A DNA stretch of 11,765 nt from Desulfobacterales bacterium. Its GTDB lineage: Bacteria > Desulfobacterota > Desulfobacteria > Desulfobacterales > C00003060. Each line of letters opens with the position of its first letter. Position 1 is the first letter of the stretch. This document shows positions 1 through 6,037 of the stretch, one piece after another. The stretch is taken from positions 1 to 11,765 of the forward strand of contig JAUWXJ010000055.1 in NCBI GenBank assembly GCA_030616425.1, in the 5' to 3' direction. Both the position numbers and the translations under genes were made by a program. The notes beneath the pieces are model-generated. The model had not been told where the DNA came from. It saw only the letters and a list, made by a program, of their open reading frames with translations, and did no database searches.

Positions 1-560
1 CTTTTGTGCCTGACGACCCTTGCCAAAATAAGACAATACATATTCACAATCTTGCCACTTCCTGTCAACCTTACCTACAAGCACTGAGTGACCTGACCAA
101 CGACAACGGTTCAACCCCCTCATATCTTTGACAATACCGGATCTCAACAAGTTTAGATGAATGTAACGTGCTAATTCTTTTAAATAGCTATCCTCCTGGC
201 ATACAATAGACTTGTATCGGTTCTGAAACAAATGCCCTCGTCTCTTATGGCGCTTGTTAAAGTTTACTACATATCCTGTAAGAATTTTCCGCATACTCCT
301 TGACAATGGCCAATTCTTGGTCTTGCACAATAAATGAAAATGATTCGGCATCAACGTCCATGCGTAAATATCCATCCCGCCTTTTTCAACAACCCCAGCC
401 AAACGATCGATAACGTCGACTCGATCCTTGTCGTTCCAAAAAATCTTCCTACTCTCTATGCCCCGACCCATCACATGATGCAAAACCCCAGGGGCCTGCC
501 CGCCATCGGCTGCGCTTCAGGCGCTGGCAGGCGGGCGTCTAATCTCGCTAACCTCGGCAT
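1..560 (-). pseudogene. REP-associated tyrosine transposase (RAYT, Y1_Tnp), frameshifted at the N terminus and cut by the window edge
   Basis: Reading the minus strand from the ATG at 560 gives MPRLARLDA, the usual RAYT opening. A 41-bp insertion (533-493) then shifts the frame, and that frame stops at 473-471. The original frame resumes at about 495 and stays open to base 1. It shows LHHVMGRGIE, the HUH motif in MPNHFHLL (about 345-322), a long helix with NRYKSIV, and ARYIHLNLLRSGIV, which is the usual catalytic-Tyr region. The downstream frame has a stop inside the insertion (519-517). An intact protein could therefore only restart at GTG 474 or ATG 471, losing the first beta strand. In this family the HUH/Tyr enzyme nicks single-stranded palindromic REP DNA. 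The C terminus lies off the window. Family assignment is firm; inactivity is inferred from the frameshift. Confidence 0.85.
493..533. repeat. 41-bp GC-rich palindromic (REP-like) unit inserted in the RAYT gene
   Basis: The uninterrupted RAYT N terminus would read GAC GCC CCT GGG GTT (LDAPGVLHH). Here 41 extra bases lie between GCC (536-534) and CCT (492-490). The outer arms 494-504 and 526-536 pair at 9 of 11 positions plus a wobble. An inner GCGC/GCGC stem surrounds TTCAG. The length is not a multiple of three, so the reading frame is lost. I see no second copy in this window. Confidence 0.75.
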
Positions 561-613
561 GCCACAGCCCCTATCATAAATCTACCAGCTCGTCAAGAAC
601 GCTCGGAACGAAC

Positions 614-814
614 GTCCCCTATCTCAGGCGTTACAAGGTGAGGAAACTGTTTGTCAGCTGTGAGGCTAGGCCGGACAGGTGTCATGGGTTCTATCTCAAA
701 CACGGGTTTCAATTTGAGGCCAGGCTCAGAGACTATTATGGACGCGGTGAGGATCAAATAATATTTTGTAAGGTGTTGGATGGCAGGGGACCTGTCCTGC
801 ATTCTCCAAAATGA
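614..814 (+). pseudogene. C-terminal remnant of a GNAT-family N-acetyltransferase
   Basis: The plus-strand frame ending at the TGA at 812-814 reads VRKLFVSCEARPDRCHG, then FYLKHGFQFEARLRDYY, then GRGEDQIIFCKVL. This matches the last part of GNAT acetyltransferases: the strand and helix around 'FYxKxGF' followed by 'RLRDYYGxGEDxIxxxKxL'. The acetyl-CoA loop (R/QxxGxG/A) and everything N-terminal to it are missing. The frame has no ATG; the only start is GTG 638. It is therefore probably a decayed 3' fragment left where the repeat/RAYT region was joined on. Its stop overlaps the next ATG as ATGA (811-814), so the two were probably translationally coupled. No substrate can be assigned. Confidence 0.6.
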
Positions 815-996
815 TTGACGTAAGGACGGACTTAGAATATTTTAGACCTATCATGACCAAAGAGGATTTAATTAAAATCATTCAGGGGCTTTTGAAGACT
901 GATGCAGACCTGAACTTCCTGCTGCAACTGAAAGAGAGTGAGCTTGAGACTCTGGTCGCTTGCATCAGGGAGCGTGTTGATGAGGTGGGGAAATAA
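811..996 (+). CDS. Small hypothetical protein (61 aa), coupled to the GNAT remnant
   Basis: An unrecognised short, acidic, mostly helical protein. Its core reads MTKEDLIKIIQGLLKTDA, DLNFLLQLKESELE and TLVACIRERVDEVGK, with regular Leu/Ile spacing consistent with two or three amphipathic helices. There is no signal peptide, membrane segment or cysteine pair. The start at 811 overlaps the upstream GNAT stop (ATGA), which favours real translation by coupling. A second ATG at 853 would give a 47-residue protein beginning exactly at the helical core, but neither ATG has a strong Shine-Dalgarno. A likely terminator follows at about 1001-1027. Function unknown; it may be regulatory or a partner protein, but nothing in the sequence says so. 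Confidence 0.55.
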   Translation: MIDVRTDLEYFRPIMTKEDLIKIIQGLLKTDADLNFLLQLKESELETLVACIRERVDEVGK

Positions 997-1000
997 ACGA

Positions 1001-1027
1001 CAACCGCACAGCGGGTGGTTTTGTTTT
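1001..1027 (+). terminator. Probable intrinsic terminator after the 61-aa gene
   Basis: A GC-rich stem (CCGC 1004-1007 with GCGG 1011-1014, or AACC with GGTT further out) is followed by TTTTGTTTT. It starts five bases after the stop codon of the small gene. The stem is short, so this is a moderate call. Confidence 0.4.
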
Positions 1028-1061
1028 ACGGAACGTCAGTTTCCATCGATTAAGTTTGCTC

Positions 1062-1078
1062 CCCGTGCAAAGCACGGG
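1062..1078. repeat. Perfect 7-bp hairpin in the 997-1254 intergenic stretch
   Basis: CCCGTGC / AAA / GCACGGG is a perfect inverted repeat followed by CTTTCATT on the plus strand. It could be a second, weak terminator or a repeat remnant. The rest of 997-1254 is AT-rich and holds no coding signal until the PilZ ribosome-binding site. Confidence 0.45.
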
Positions 1079-1241
1079 CTTTCATTGCAAACAATAAAAC
1101 CATTCGACAGGTGGGCATTGATTCTGGTAAGAAAGCGCAAGAATATATTGGGCTGTATTTTTCTATATGTGAAATATGTTTGTCAGGTATTTCAATAGAA
1201 GTGCAAAAGAAGATCTTTCCATGAACTACCCTACAGGATAC

Positions 1242-1247
1242 AGGAGG
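1242..1247 (+). promoter_or_regulatory. Ribosome-binding site of the split PilZ gene
   Basis: AGGAGG lies 7 bases before ATG 1255. This strong site fixes the start of the interrupted PilZ protein. Confidence 0.8.
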
Positions 1248-1254
1248 CATAAAT

Positions 1255-1350
1255 ATGGCAGATAAAATCGAAAACCGCGAATATCCTAGAATCGAAGCGA
1301 AGTGGCCCATTACTGTGTCAACTGATCAAGGTGCAATAAAAGTGGAGTGA
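1255..1350 (+). pseudogene. PilZ-domain protein, 5' part (interrupted by the IS3 element)
   Basis: The N-terminal 31 residues begin MADKIENREYPRIEAKWP and contain the RxxxR motif (R8-E-Y-P-R12) that grips cyclic di-GMP in PilZ domains. The frame runs through GAG 1345-1347 into TGA 1348-1350. That stop is the first three bases of the IS3 left end. The other half lies at 2614-2875. A single-domain PilZ of about 118 residues is expected without the insertion. In its present state this half lacks the NxSxxG motif and most of the beta-barrel, so it should not fold or bind nucleotide. Confidence 0.85.
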
Positions 1351-1370
1351 ACCCCATCGACTGCACAAAA
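1348..1370. repeat. IS3-element left inverted repeat
   Basis: TGAACCCC...CTGCACA pairs with the right end at 2591-2613 (15 of 20 outer positions). Its first codon-sized triplet, TGA, terminates the PilZ reading frame. Confidence 0.75.
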
Positions 1371-1425
1371 TGTGATAGAGTATTAGACAGGATCACAGCC
1401 TGATAAAGGCAGAAAGGATCATGTC

Positions 1426-1773
1426 ATGAAATATCGAAGGTTCACTCAGGATTTTAAAAGATCAATTGTGGAGCAGCTGCTCAGTGACACGGCCACTCCC
1501 GCGGAACTCTGTAGACGCTATAACATCTCATCAGGCCAGCTCTACACCTGGAAAAGACAATATGCCCAGGGGAAGCTGGACCCTGAGCCTTCCAGAGAAG
1601 CCGAGTTGGCTGCCAGAGTTAGAGAATTGGAGCGTTTGCTCGGCAAGGTTACCCTTGAAAATGAGTTCTTAAAAAAAGCTGTACGCAACAGCCTGAAACA
1701 AGCCGAGAAAAGAGACAGTTCATTGCCGAAAATCGCCCCCTTGTCCAAAGCATTCAAAGGGGGTGTGAACTGA
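1426..1773 (+). CDS. IS3-family transposase OrfA (HTH plus leucine zipper)
   Basis: This 115-residue protein carries an N-terminal helix-turn-helix (about residues 1-50: FTQDFKRSIVEQLL, then TPAELCRRYNISSGQLYTWK) that recognises the IS ends. A leucine-zipper coiled coil follows (RVRELERLLGKVTLENEFLKK, split here as RVRELERLLGK + VTLENEFLKK), the usual multimerisation segment. AAAGGA at 1413-1418 is its ribosome-binding site, 7 bases before ATG 1426. The last codons after the zipper run out of frame with the family. The conserved continuation lies in the -1 frame, as expected if OrfA is the short product and OrfAB the functional transposase. Its stop shares one base with the orfB ATG (TGATG). 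Confidence 0.9.
   Translation: MKYRRFTQDFKRSIVEQLLSDTATPAELCRRYNISSGQLYTWKRQYAQGKLDPEPSREAELAARVRELERLLGKVTLENEFLKKAVRNSLKQAEKRDSSLPKIAPLSKAFKGGVN
1671..1677 (+). other. Likely -1 programmed frameshift site (A7) making OrfAB
   Basis: Seven A residues sit in the orfA frame as TTA AAA AAA GCT at the end of the leucine zipper, the usual place for IS3-family slippage. The -1 frame is open from 1677 to the orfB ATG at 1773. It encodes family-like sequence there (EKRQFIAENRPLVQ, then SIQRGCELMQLPRRSHYY), so fusion is more likely than independent OrfB initiation alone. The predicted OrfAB is about 388 residues. Confidence 0.65.
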
Positions 1774-2591
1774 TGCAGCTGCCACGAAGAAGTCACTATT
1801 ACAAAGCCAAAGAAAAGCTCTCTGATGAAGCCCTGGAAGCTCGTATTGGTGATATATGCCTGGAGTTTTCCGGCTATGGATACCGAAGAGTTACCAAACA
1901 ACTCCACCGTGAAGGACGGATCGTAAATCACAAGAAGGTAGCCCGGATCATGCGCGAGAAGGGCTGGTTATGTCGATCCAGAAAGAAAAGATGGATTACC
2001 ACAACCAACAGCAAACATGGCTTTGAGATCTATCCCAATCTCATTAAAGGCCTCAAAATAAGCGCCATCAACCAGGTCTGGGTGGCCGATATTACTTACA
2101 TACACATCTTAGTATGCTTTGTTTATCTGGCGGTTATTCTGGACGTTTTTTCAAGAAAAGCCATCGGGTATGCGTTATCAAGAAATATAGACACCGCGCT
2201 TACCCTTAATGCCTTGCGTATGGCCATATACAATAGACAACCACCGCCAGGCTGTATTCACCACTCAGACCGCGGTGTTCAATATGCCTCTGGTGACTAT
2301 GTCAAAGAACTCAAGGCCCACAGTTTTCAGATCAGCATGGGCCGAAAGGCTAACCCCTATGATAATGCTTATGCTGAGAGTTTCATAAAAACCCTAAAAT
2401 CTGAGGAGGTCCAACTCTGGGAATACCGAACCATGGAAGATGTTGAAAAAAGAATTCCCTATTTTATTGAGGATGTGTACAATCAAAAACGATTACACTC
2501 CTCTCTTGGCTATCGGCCTCCTTGTGAGTTTGAAACCATGATGATGTCAACCCAAAACCCCTGTCACAGTACTCTAATTACAACCCCCTGA
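1773..2591 (+). CDS. IS3-family transposase OrfB (DDE integrase domain)
   Basis: This 272-residue frame has an HTH_21-type N-terminal region (residues about 20-75, SGYGYRRVTKQLHREG) followed by an rve/DDE core. The catalytic triad is visible: D106 (VWVADITY), D166 (HHSDRGVQY) and E202 (NAYAESFIKTLKSE). D166 and E202 are 35 residues apart, the family spacing. The C-terminal LHSSLGYRPPCEFE is also typical. It catalyses strand cleavage and transfer of the element. The frame begins before this ATG when read as OrfAB; the ATG is only the point where orfA ends. No truncation or missing catalytic residue is seen. Confidence 0.92.
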   Translation: MQLPRRSHYYKAKEKLSDEALEARIGDICLEFSGYGYRRVTKQLHREGRIVNHKKVARIMREKGWLCRSRKKRWITTTNSKHGFEIYPNLIKGLKISAINQVWVADITYIHILVCFVYLAVILDVFSRKAIGYALSRNIDTALTLNALRMAIYNRQPPPGCIHHSDRGVQYASGDYVKELKAHSFQISMGRKANPYDNAYAESFIKTLKSEEVQLWEYRTMEDVEKRIPYFIEDVYNQKRLHSSLGYRPPCEFETMMMSTQNPCHSTLITTP

Positions 2592-2613
2592 TCTGTGCAG
2601 CTCAAGGGGGTCA
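2591..2613. repeat. IS3-element right inverted repeat
   Basis: Reverse complement begins TGACCCCC...CTGCACA, matching the left end. It follows directly on the orfB stop codon. Confidence 0.75.
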
Positions 2614-2875
2614 GTCCAAAGGTGTAACAAGAAATATTTCCGTTGATGGGATATGCATCCACTGCGAGAAGCCGATACGTTTGAACGAAATTTATCCCAT
2701 GTCCATCTTACCTCCCAATCACCAGATTATAGAGCTTACCGGCAAGGTGGTCTGGTCGGATTTCTATGGTATAGACGATAAAGATACTGCTGTTGCCTTA
2801 GGTGTCAGCTTCGTAGAAATTTCTGATGAACACAGGCATTTCCTTAACGATGTGGTTTCAGTTCATTTAGCATAA
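2614..2875 (+). pseudogene. PilZ-domain protein, 3' part (after the IS3 element)
   Basis: From the IS right end the frame reads KGVTRNISVDGICIHCEK, giving the second PilZ signature NxSxxG (NISVDG). It continues with VVWSDFYGI and TAVALGVSFVEIS, the later barrel strands and closing helix, to TAA 2873-2875. The only in-frame ATG is 2681, which would give a 64-residue fragment without either c-di-GMP motif, so independent function is unlikely. With the 5' part at 1255-1347 it makes a standard single-domain PilZ receptor of about 118 residues. The motifs are undamaged, which suggests a recent insertion. Confidence 0.85.
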
Positions 2876-3513
2876 TGAGAAGGAGGTGAACAACTCTCCA
2901 GATGCCAAAGTCCAATTCTTTTCATAACCATGATGGAAAATGCTGTTGATACTGGTTTCTGGTAAGGGTAAATAACTGCCATTGATGAAAAGGATTGAAG
3001 ATCCCTTCAGTTTGCTGTAAGGAAACTTCGATCGTAAGGAAGGTTACCATTTTTAGATTGTTTCCATACCCTTACTCGGCACGGACATACAAACTTAGGT
3101 CCCTGTGGAATTTTGTTCCATATGTTGGCACAGCAAATACAATCTTTTTCTGTCAAGACAACACTATCATTTATTGAGTATCTGCCAGATGTTATCTTGC
3201 AGCCACACGTTTGAATAAAGGTATGAGCGGAATCTTATTGCATATAAATGGAAAACAAATGCTATCAAACAACAAAAGAGGTAACACAAAATACCCGATT
3301 AGAAATTTTACTTGTCCTGCTCTCCATAAAGCGCCTTTTTCTGAATCCCTTGATATGACAAACTATAAGACTCATGAACCCAAAAAAAATATCCAGATGA
3401 CACCTTGGCATCTTTATTGCGTAGTGTATATTAGATTTTTCTATTTTGGCAGCGCCTAGCTCGAAAAGCCGATACTTTAACACCTATTGCTTAAGGAAGG
3501 GATCAAGTGGGTT
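2876..3513. other. Largely non-coding stretch between the two PilZ genes
   Basis: The plus-strand frames here (2995-3177 and 3211-3459) have no ribosome-binding site and no family-like composition. A perfect Shine-Dalgarno core AAGGAGGTGA lies at 2880-2889, but only tiny frames follow it (GTG 2886 or ATG 2902, under 16 codons). The one segment with protein-like character is the cysteine-rich minus-strand frame at 3007-3234. I see no confident promoter. Confidence 0.5.
3007..3234 (-). pseudogene. Start-less cysteine-rich (zinc-ribbon-like) reading frame
   Basis: On the minus strand, 75 codons between TAA (3237-3235) and TGA (3009-3007) contain three tight cysteine clusters. They are QTCGCKITSGRYSI, EKDCICCANIWNKI and KFVCPCRVRVWK, giving CxC, CxCC and CxC with regular spacing. 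Alternating hydrophobic residues lie between them, as in a zinc ribbon. There is no ATG or GTG in frame and no ribosome-binding site. If it was a gene, it has lost its 5' end or begins beyond a frameshift. It does not match a family I can name. It is listed because cysteine pairs of this regularity are unlikely in random reading frames. Confidence 0.3.
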
Positions 3514-5373
3514 ATGGACACTGACAAGAGGAGTGAGATTCGCGTTCCGTTAGAGTTGCCCATTGAATACCGTGCTGTTGGAGATGAAACTTATTATTCG
3601 CTCACCGAAGATCTAAGTACCCACGGCGTCTGCATCAGATCCAAAGATTCCTTTGGGGTGGGCACACAATGTCACCTTAGCTTCGCCCTGTCTCCTCATC
3701 AGGAAAAAACAGAAATGATCGGGGAAGTCCGCTGGCTGAGTTCCGAACCAGCCCAGGGCAAAATGGGTATTCAGTTGGCAGAACCCATTGATTTTTCCGT
3801 GCCTTTTGCAGCAACCGAGCACGCTGTCCGCCTCTGGAGACAGCAGACAGAGGCCTATTCTGATCGTGCTTACCAAGCGCTCAGCGACGCCTGTGTCTGG
3901 GTGAATTCGAGTGGTGAAATCATACAATACGATGAACGTTTTCTATCCCTGCTCGGATATCCCGAAGGAGAAGTGAAGGGGCGGCCCTTTCATGAGTTTG
4001 CCCATGACGAGGATCAAGAACGCCTAACGCACCTTCTGACATCTAGTATTCCACACCTGACCAGTGGATTCTTTCGCATGCTGTCAAAAGAGGGACAAGT
4101 CATTTTTTGGAAAATTCGTGTACCCCCCAAGCTGCCTTGGACGACTTCAAGGGAAATCTACATTGAACACCTGACCGAATTTCGAGCCCTGAGAGAACAA
4201 AAACACCAGTTGGAACAGATAGTGGGGATAGTCAGGCGTTCCGTGTCTGATCGGGTCGTCCTCCTGAACTCTGACTTGAGTATTGCTAATATAGGCGGCG
4301 TTGAAATAACCCCTCAAGTCTCTTTCAAAGGCATGGATCTCCGCAAAGCCACTGGGTTAGTGGAAGCCAAGGTAAACGAAAAAAAGCTTTGGGACGAACT
4401 AAAGCTGTGCGTCAAAACAGGCCAAGAGTTTGCCAGCGACCTCTGCCATTATCAGGGCCGCGAAGATGACAGCCCGGACCTCTTTCCTCCAGGCACCTTC
4501 CGCATAAGAATCAGCCCCATAACCGACTTGAACCAAAGAGTTACCTCGCTGCTGATGGTGGTGAAAAGCGAGGCCCCTCCCGGAATTTACCGTGGAAAAG
4601 AGGTGCAAGACCTGTATCATTTTCGACACATACTCGGGGCAGCCGCCACAGGATTCATCATCAAGGATATCCTTAAGGAGGTCTGTAATCCTCTTACATA
4701 CCTGCTGGCCAGTCTTGGCCTCCTTTCTTACAAATTAGCATTGGAAAGAAAAAAAATGCAGGTGGCAGATAGTGAGGGGTTTGCTTTCTACCCAGAAGAA
4801 ATCAAAAAGATAGAAGAGCTTATCGAGGACTTGACGAAGAAATTTAGATATATGATAGAAAATACTTATTTACCTGAGCCTGTGAAAACCTATGATTTTG
4901 ACATCAATGAATGCCTGTCAAGGGCCATAACTATAGTAACTATGTACGAAGAGTTTGACGGTGAGAGTATAGAATTCAATCCGCAACCGAGACTGCCAAA
5001 AGCTAGGTCAGACGAACAAGAAATTATTATGATGTTTCTCGTTTTTCTAATGTTGTCGAGGGACTGCGTAAGAACTGTTTCTGACAAAACACTAAGGTGT
5101 GAAACTAGAGAGAATCAAGATCATATAATTGCCAGCATATCACACAATGGTTACATACAAGAAAGCAGATATTTGGACATCCTTTTTGACAATAACCCGC
5201 TTCAAAGTTATTTTTCCAAGAGTCATTCCATTTACTTTATGGATACACTCCTTTACTATGGGAATCTGTTAATGAAAAAGAACAACGTAAAAATAAAGAT
5301 TAACAATGTTCCAGGGGAGTTTAGCCTTTCACTTTTCATACCTCGCGAGAAATCCGCGAGCCAGTCGGATTAA
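3514..5373 (+). CDS. PilZ-PAS-PAS protein with degenerate histidine-kinase module
   Basis: Predicted 619 residues from ATG 3514. A TTG at 3487 would add nine residues but lacks an upstream ribosome site, whereas AAGGAAGGG (3492-3500) precedes the ATG. Residues 1-100 form a PilZ domain with both c-di-GMP motifs: RSEIR (6-10) and DLSTHG (33-38). About 118-225 is a PAS domain (ACVWVNSSGEII, LLGYPEGEVKG) followed by a coiled linker. About 240-355 looks like a second PAS. The C-terminal 250 residues follow the HisKA/HATPase plan but are degraded. The expected H-E-x-x-N-P is K388-E-V-C-N-P, the N-box Asn is replaced (FLMLSRDC, about 514-518), and DNGPG appears as HNGYI. GLGL is absent. It is cytoplasmic, with no membrane segment. 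Inference: a c-di-GMP-responsive scaffold or pseudokinase, not a phosphotransferring kinase. Confidence 0.82.
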   Translation: MDTDKRSEIRVPLELPIEYRAVGDETYYSLTEDLSTHGVCIRSKDSFGVGTQCHLSFALSPHQEKTEMIGEVRWLSSEPAQGKMGIQLAEPIDFSVPFAATEHAVRLWRQQTEAYSDRAYQALSDACVWVNSSGEIIQYDERFLSLLGYPEGEVKGRPFHEFAHDEDQERLTHLLTSSIPHLTSGFFRMLSKEGQVIFWKIRVPPKLPWTTSREIYIEHLTEFRALREQKHQLEQIVGIVRRSVSDRVVLLNSDLSIANIGGVEITPQVSFKGMDLRKATGLVEAKVNEKKLWDELKLCVKTGQEFASDLCHYQGREDDSPDLFPPGTFRIRISPITDLNQRVTSLLMVVKSEAPPGIYRGKEVQDLYHFRHILGAAATGFIIKDILKEVCNPLTYLLASLGLLSYKLALERKKMQVADSEGFAFYPEEIKKIEELIEDLTKKFRYMIENTYLPEPVKTYDFDINECLSRAITIVTMYEEFDGESIEFNPQPRLPKARSDEQEIIMMFLVFLMLSRDCVRTVSDKTLRCETRENQDHIIASISHNGYIQESRYLDILFDNNPLQSYFSKSHSIYFMDTLLYYGNLLMKKNNVKIKINNVPGEFSLSLFIPREKSASQSD

Positions 5374-5376
5374 CGC

Positions 5377-5434
5377 ATTCTCTCGCCCGCTCTCTTCGAT
5401 CGCTCGAGCTCTCAGAGATCACTGAGAACTACCT
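5377..5434. repeat. Dispersed repeat A, copy 1 (after the PilZ-PAS gene)
   Basis: The first 32 bases (5377-5408) match 10590-10621 at 29 positions. The following CAGAGA...CTGAGAACTA part is also similar. It starts four bases after the PilZ-PAS stop. Within it, TCTCAG (5410-5415) pairs with CTGAGA (5422-5427) before a T5 run, so it may also end transcription. Bases 5422-5461 recur inverted at 11369-11408 (36 of 40). Confidence 0.7.
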
Positions 5435-5467
5435 TTTTCCGACAGGATCTACAGGATCGACTGGATC

Positions 5468-5498
5468 TTTTCTCAGTTTCCGGACGAAACTGAGAAAA
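5468..5498. repeat. Left cassette hairpin (13-bp perfect stem)
   Basis: TTTTCTCAGTTTC (5468-5480) pairs perfectly with GAAACTGAGAAAA (5486-5498) around CGGAC. A hairpin of the same stem length but different stem sequence sits on the other side of the gene at 5963-5993. Confidence 0.85.
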
Positions 5499-5509
5499 CA
5501 AAAATCCAA

Positions 5510-5545
5510 TAGCGCGAAGCATCCCGCAGGGATAATCCTGTCTAA
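5510..5545. repeat. 36-bp direct repeat, copy 1
   Basis: Identical over 36 bases to 6038-6073. It contains a small palindrome, ATCCC/GCA/GGGAT, and ends eight bases before the GxxExxY start codon, so it supplies the leader of that gene. Confidence 0.9.
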
Positions 5546-5553
5546 TAAACATA

Positions 5554-5934
5554 ATGGAATACGAAGAGATTACACACAAAATCATTGGCGCTGCATATAA
5601 GGTATTTAATACTTTAGGATTTGTATTTCTAGAAAGCGTGTACAAAAAAGCCATGATCATAGAACTGACCAAAAGCAATCTTAGAGTCGAAGCGGAGAAA
5701 CCCTTCAGGGTCTATTATGATAATCAGGTAGTAGGTGATTTCTATGTAGATCTATTTGTCGAAGAAGTGGTTATAGTGGAACTCAAATCCGTCCAGAACT
5801 TATTGAAAGAACATGAGGTACAGCTTGTAAATTATCTGAACGGCTTAAAGAAAGAAATTGGACTTTTGATTAATTTCAGCCCATCAGGCGTGGAGATAAA
5901 GCGCAAGTACAGAAAACCCTCGGAGGCTAAGTAG
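5554..5934 (+). CDS. GxxExxY protein (PDDEXK_3-like)
   Basis: The 126-residue protein is the normal full length of the GxxExxY family (PF13366). Conserved parts in order: ITHKIIGAAYKVFNTLG (6-22), the family motif as VFLESVY (24-30), YDNQVVGDFYVDLFVEEVV (55-73), VELKSVQNL (75-83), QLVNYLNGLKKEIGLLINF (90-108). D66, E76 and K78 fit the D...ExK nuclease-like core. The first Gly of the naming motif is V24 here, a departure from the family. Biological role of the family is not established. The gene has no good Shine-Dalgarno; its leader is the 36-bp repeat. It stands alone between hairpins and repeats, typical of a solitary cassette. Composition resembles its neighbours. Confidence 0.85.
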   Translation: MEYEEITHKIIGAAYKVFNTLGFVFLESVYKKAMIIELTKSNLRVEAEKPFRVYYDNQVVGDFYVDLFVEEVVIVELKSVQNLLKEHEVQLVNYLNGLKKEIGLLINFSPSGVEIKRKYRKPSEAK

Positions 5935-5941
5935 GATTAAC

Positions 5942-5956
5942 TCTGCCGGAGGCAGA
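5942..5956. terminator. Small hairpin just after the GxxExxY stop
   Basis: TCTGCC / GGA / GGCAGA is a perfect 6-bp stem eight bases after the stop codon, followed by TTGTGTTTTC. It is a possible terminator for the GxxExxY transcript. Confidence 0.4.
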
Positions 5957-5962
5957 TTGTGT

Positions 5963-5993
5963 TTTCATCACTTTCATCCGGAAAGTGATGAAA
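5963..5993. repeat. Right cassette hairpin (13-bp perfect stem)
   Basis: TTTCATCACTTTC (5963-5975) pairs perfectly with GAAAGTGATGAAA (5981-5993) around ATCCG. It has the same stem and loop sizes as the left hairpin, and the two share the TTTC...GAAA core next to the loop. Confidence 0.85.
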
Positions 5994-6037
5994 GGAATAA
6001 GAATCCAATAAATCCTGTAGATCCTGTCTAAAAACTG

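Larger units (their letters stand above)
1348..2613 (+). mobile_element. Complete IS3-family insertion sequence (about 1266 bp)
   Basis: The element contains overlapping orfA and orfB and starts with TGA and ends with TCA as inverted ends. The left end (1348-1370) and the reverse complement of the right end (2613-2591) share 15 of the first 20 bases, including the terminal TGA, a CCCC block and CTGCACA. It interrupts a PilZ gene. Joining base 1347 to 2615 puts both PilZ halves back in frame (...GTG GAG TCC AAA GGT...). The expected 3-4 bp target duplication is not visible (GAG before, GTC after). Both transposase frames are open, so the copy may still be active. Confidence 0.88.
5441..6028. 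mobile_element. Candidate GxxExxY cassette bounded by 17-bp inverted repeats
   Basis: GACAGGATCTACAGGAT (5441-5457) is repeated exactly in inverted orientation at 6012-6028. Between them lie a hairpin, one copy of a 36-bp repeat, the GxxExxY gene and a second hairpin; a second 36-bp copy follows just outside. No transposase is encoded. Calling it mobile is inference from the symmetrical repeat architecture. Confidence 0.5.

Noticed and set aside
334..579. An 81-codon plus-strand open frame.
   Set aside because: It is antisense to the RAYT gene, where the MPNHFHLL motif identifies the real strand.
3211..3459. An 82-codon plus-strand frame and its 72-codon minus-strand counterpart (3265-3483).
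   Set aside because: No ribosome-binding site, irregular composition and no recognisable motif on either strand.
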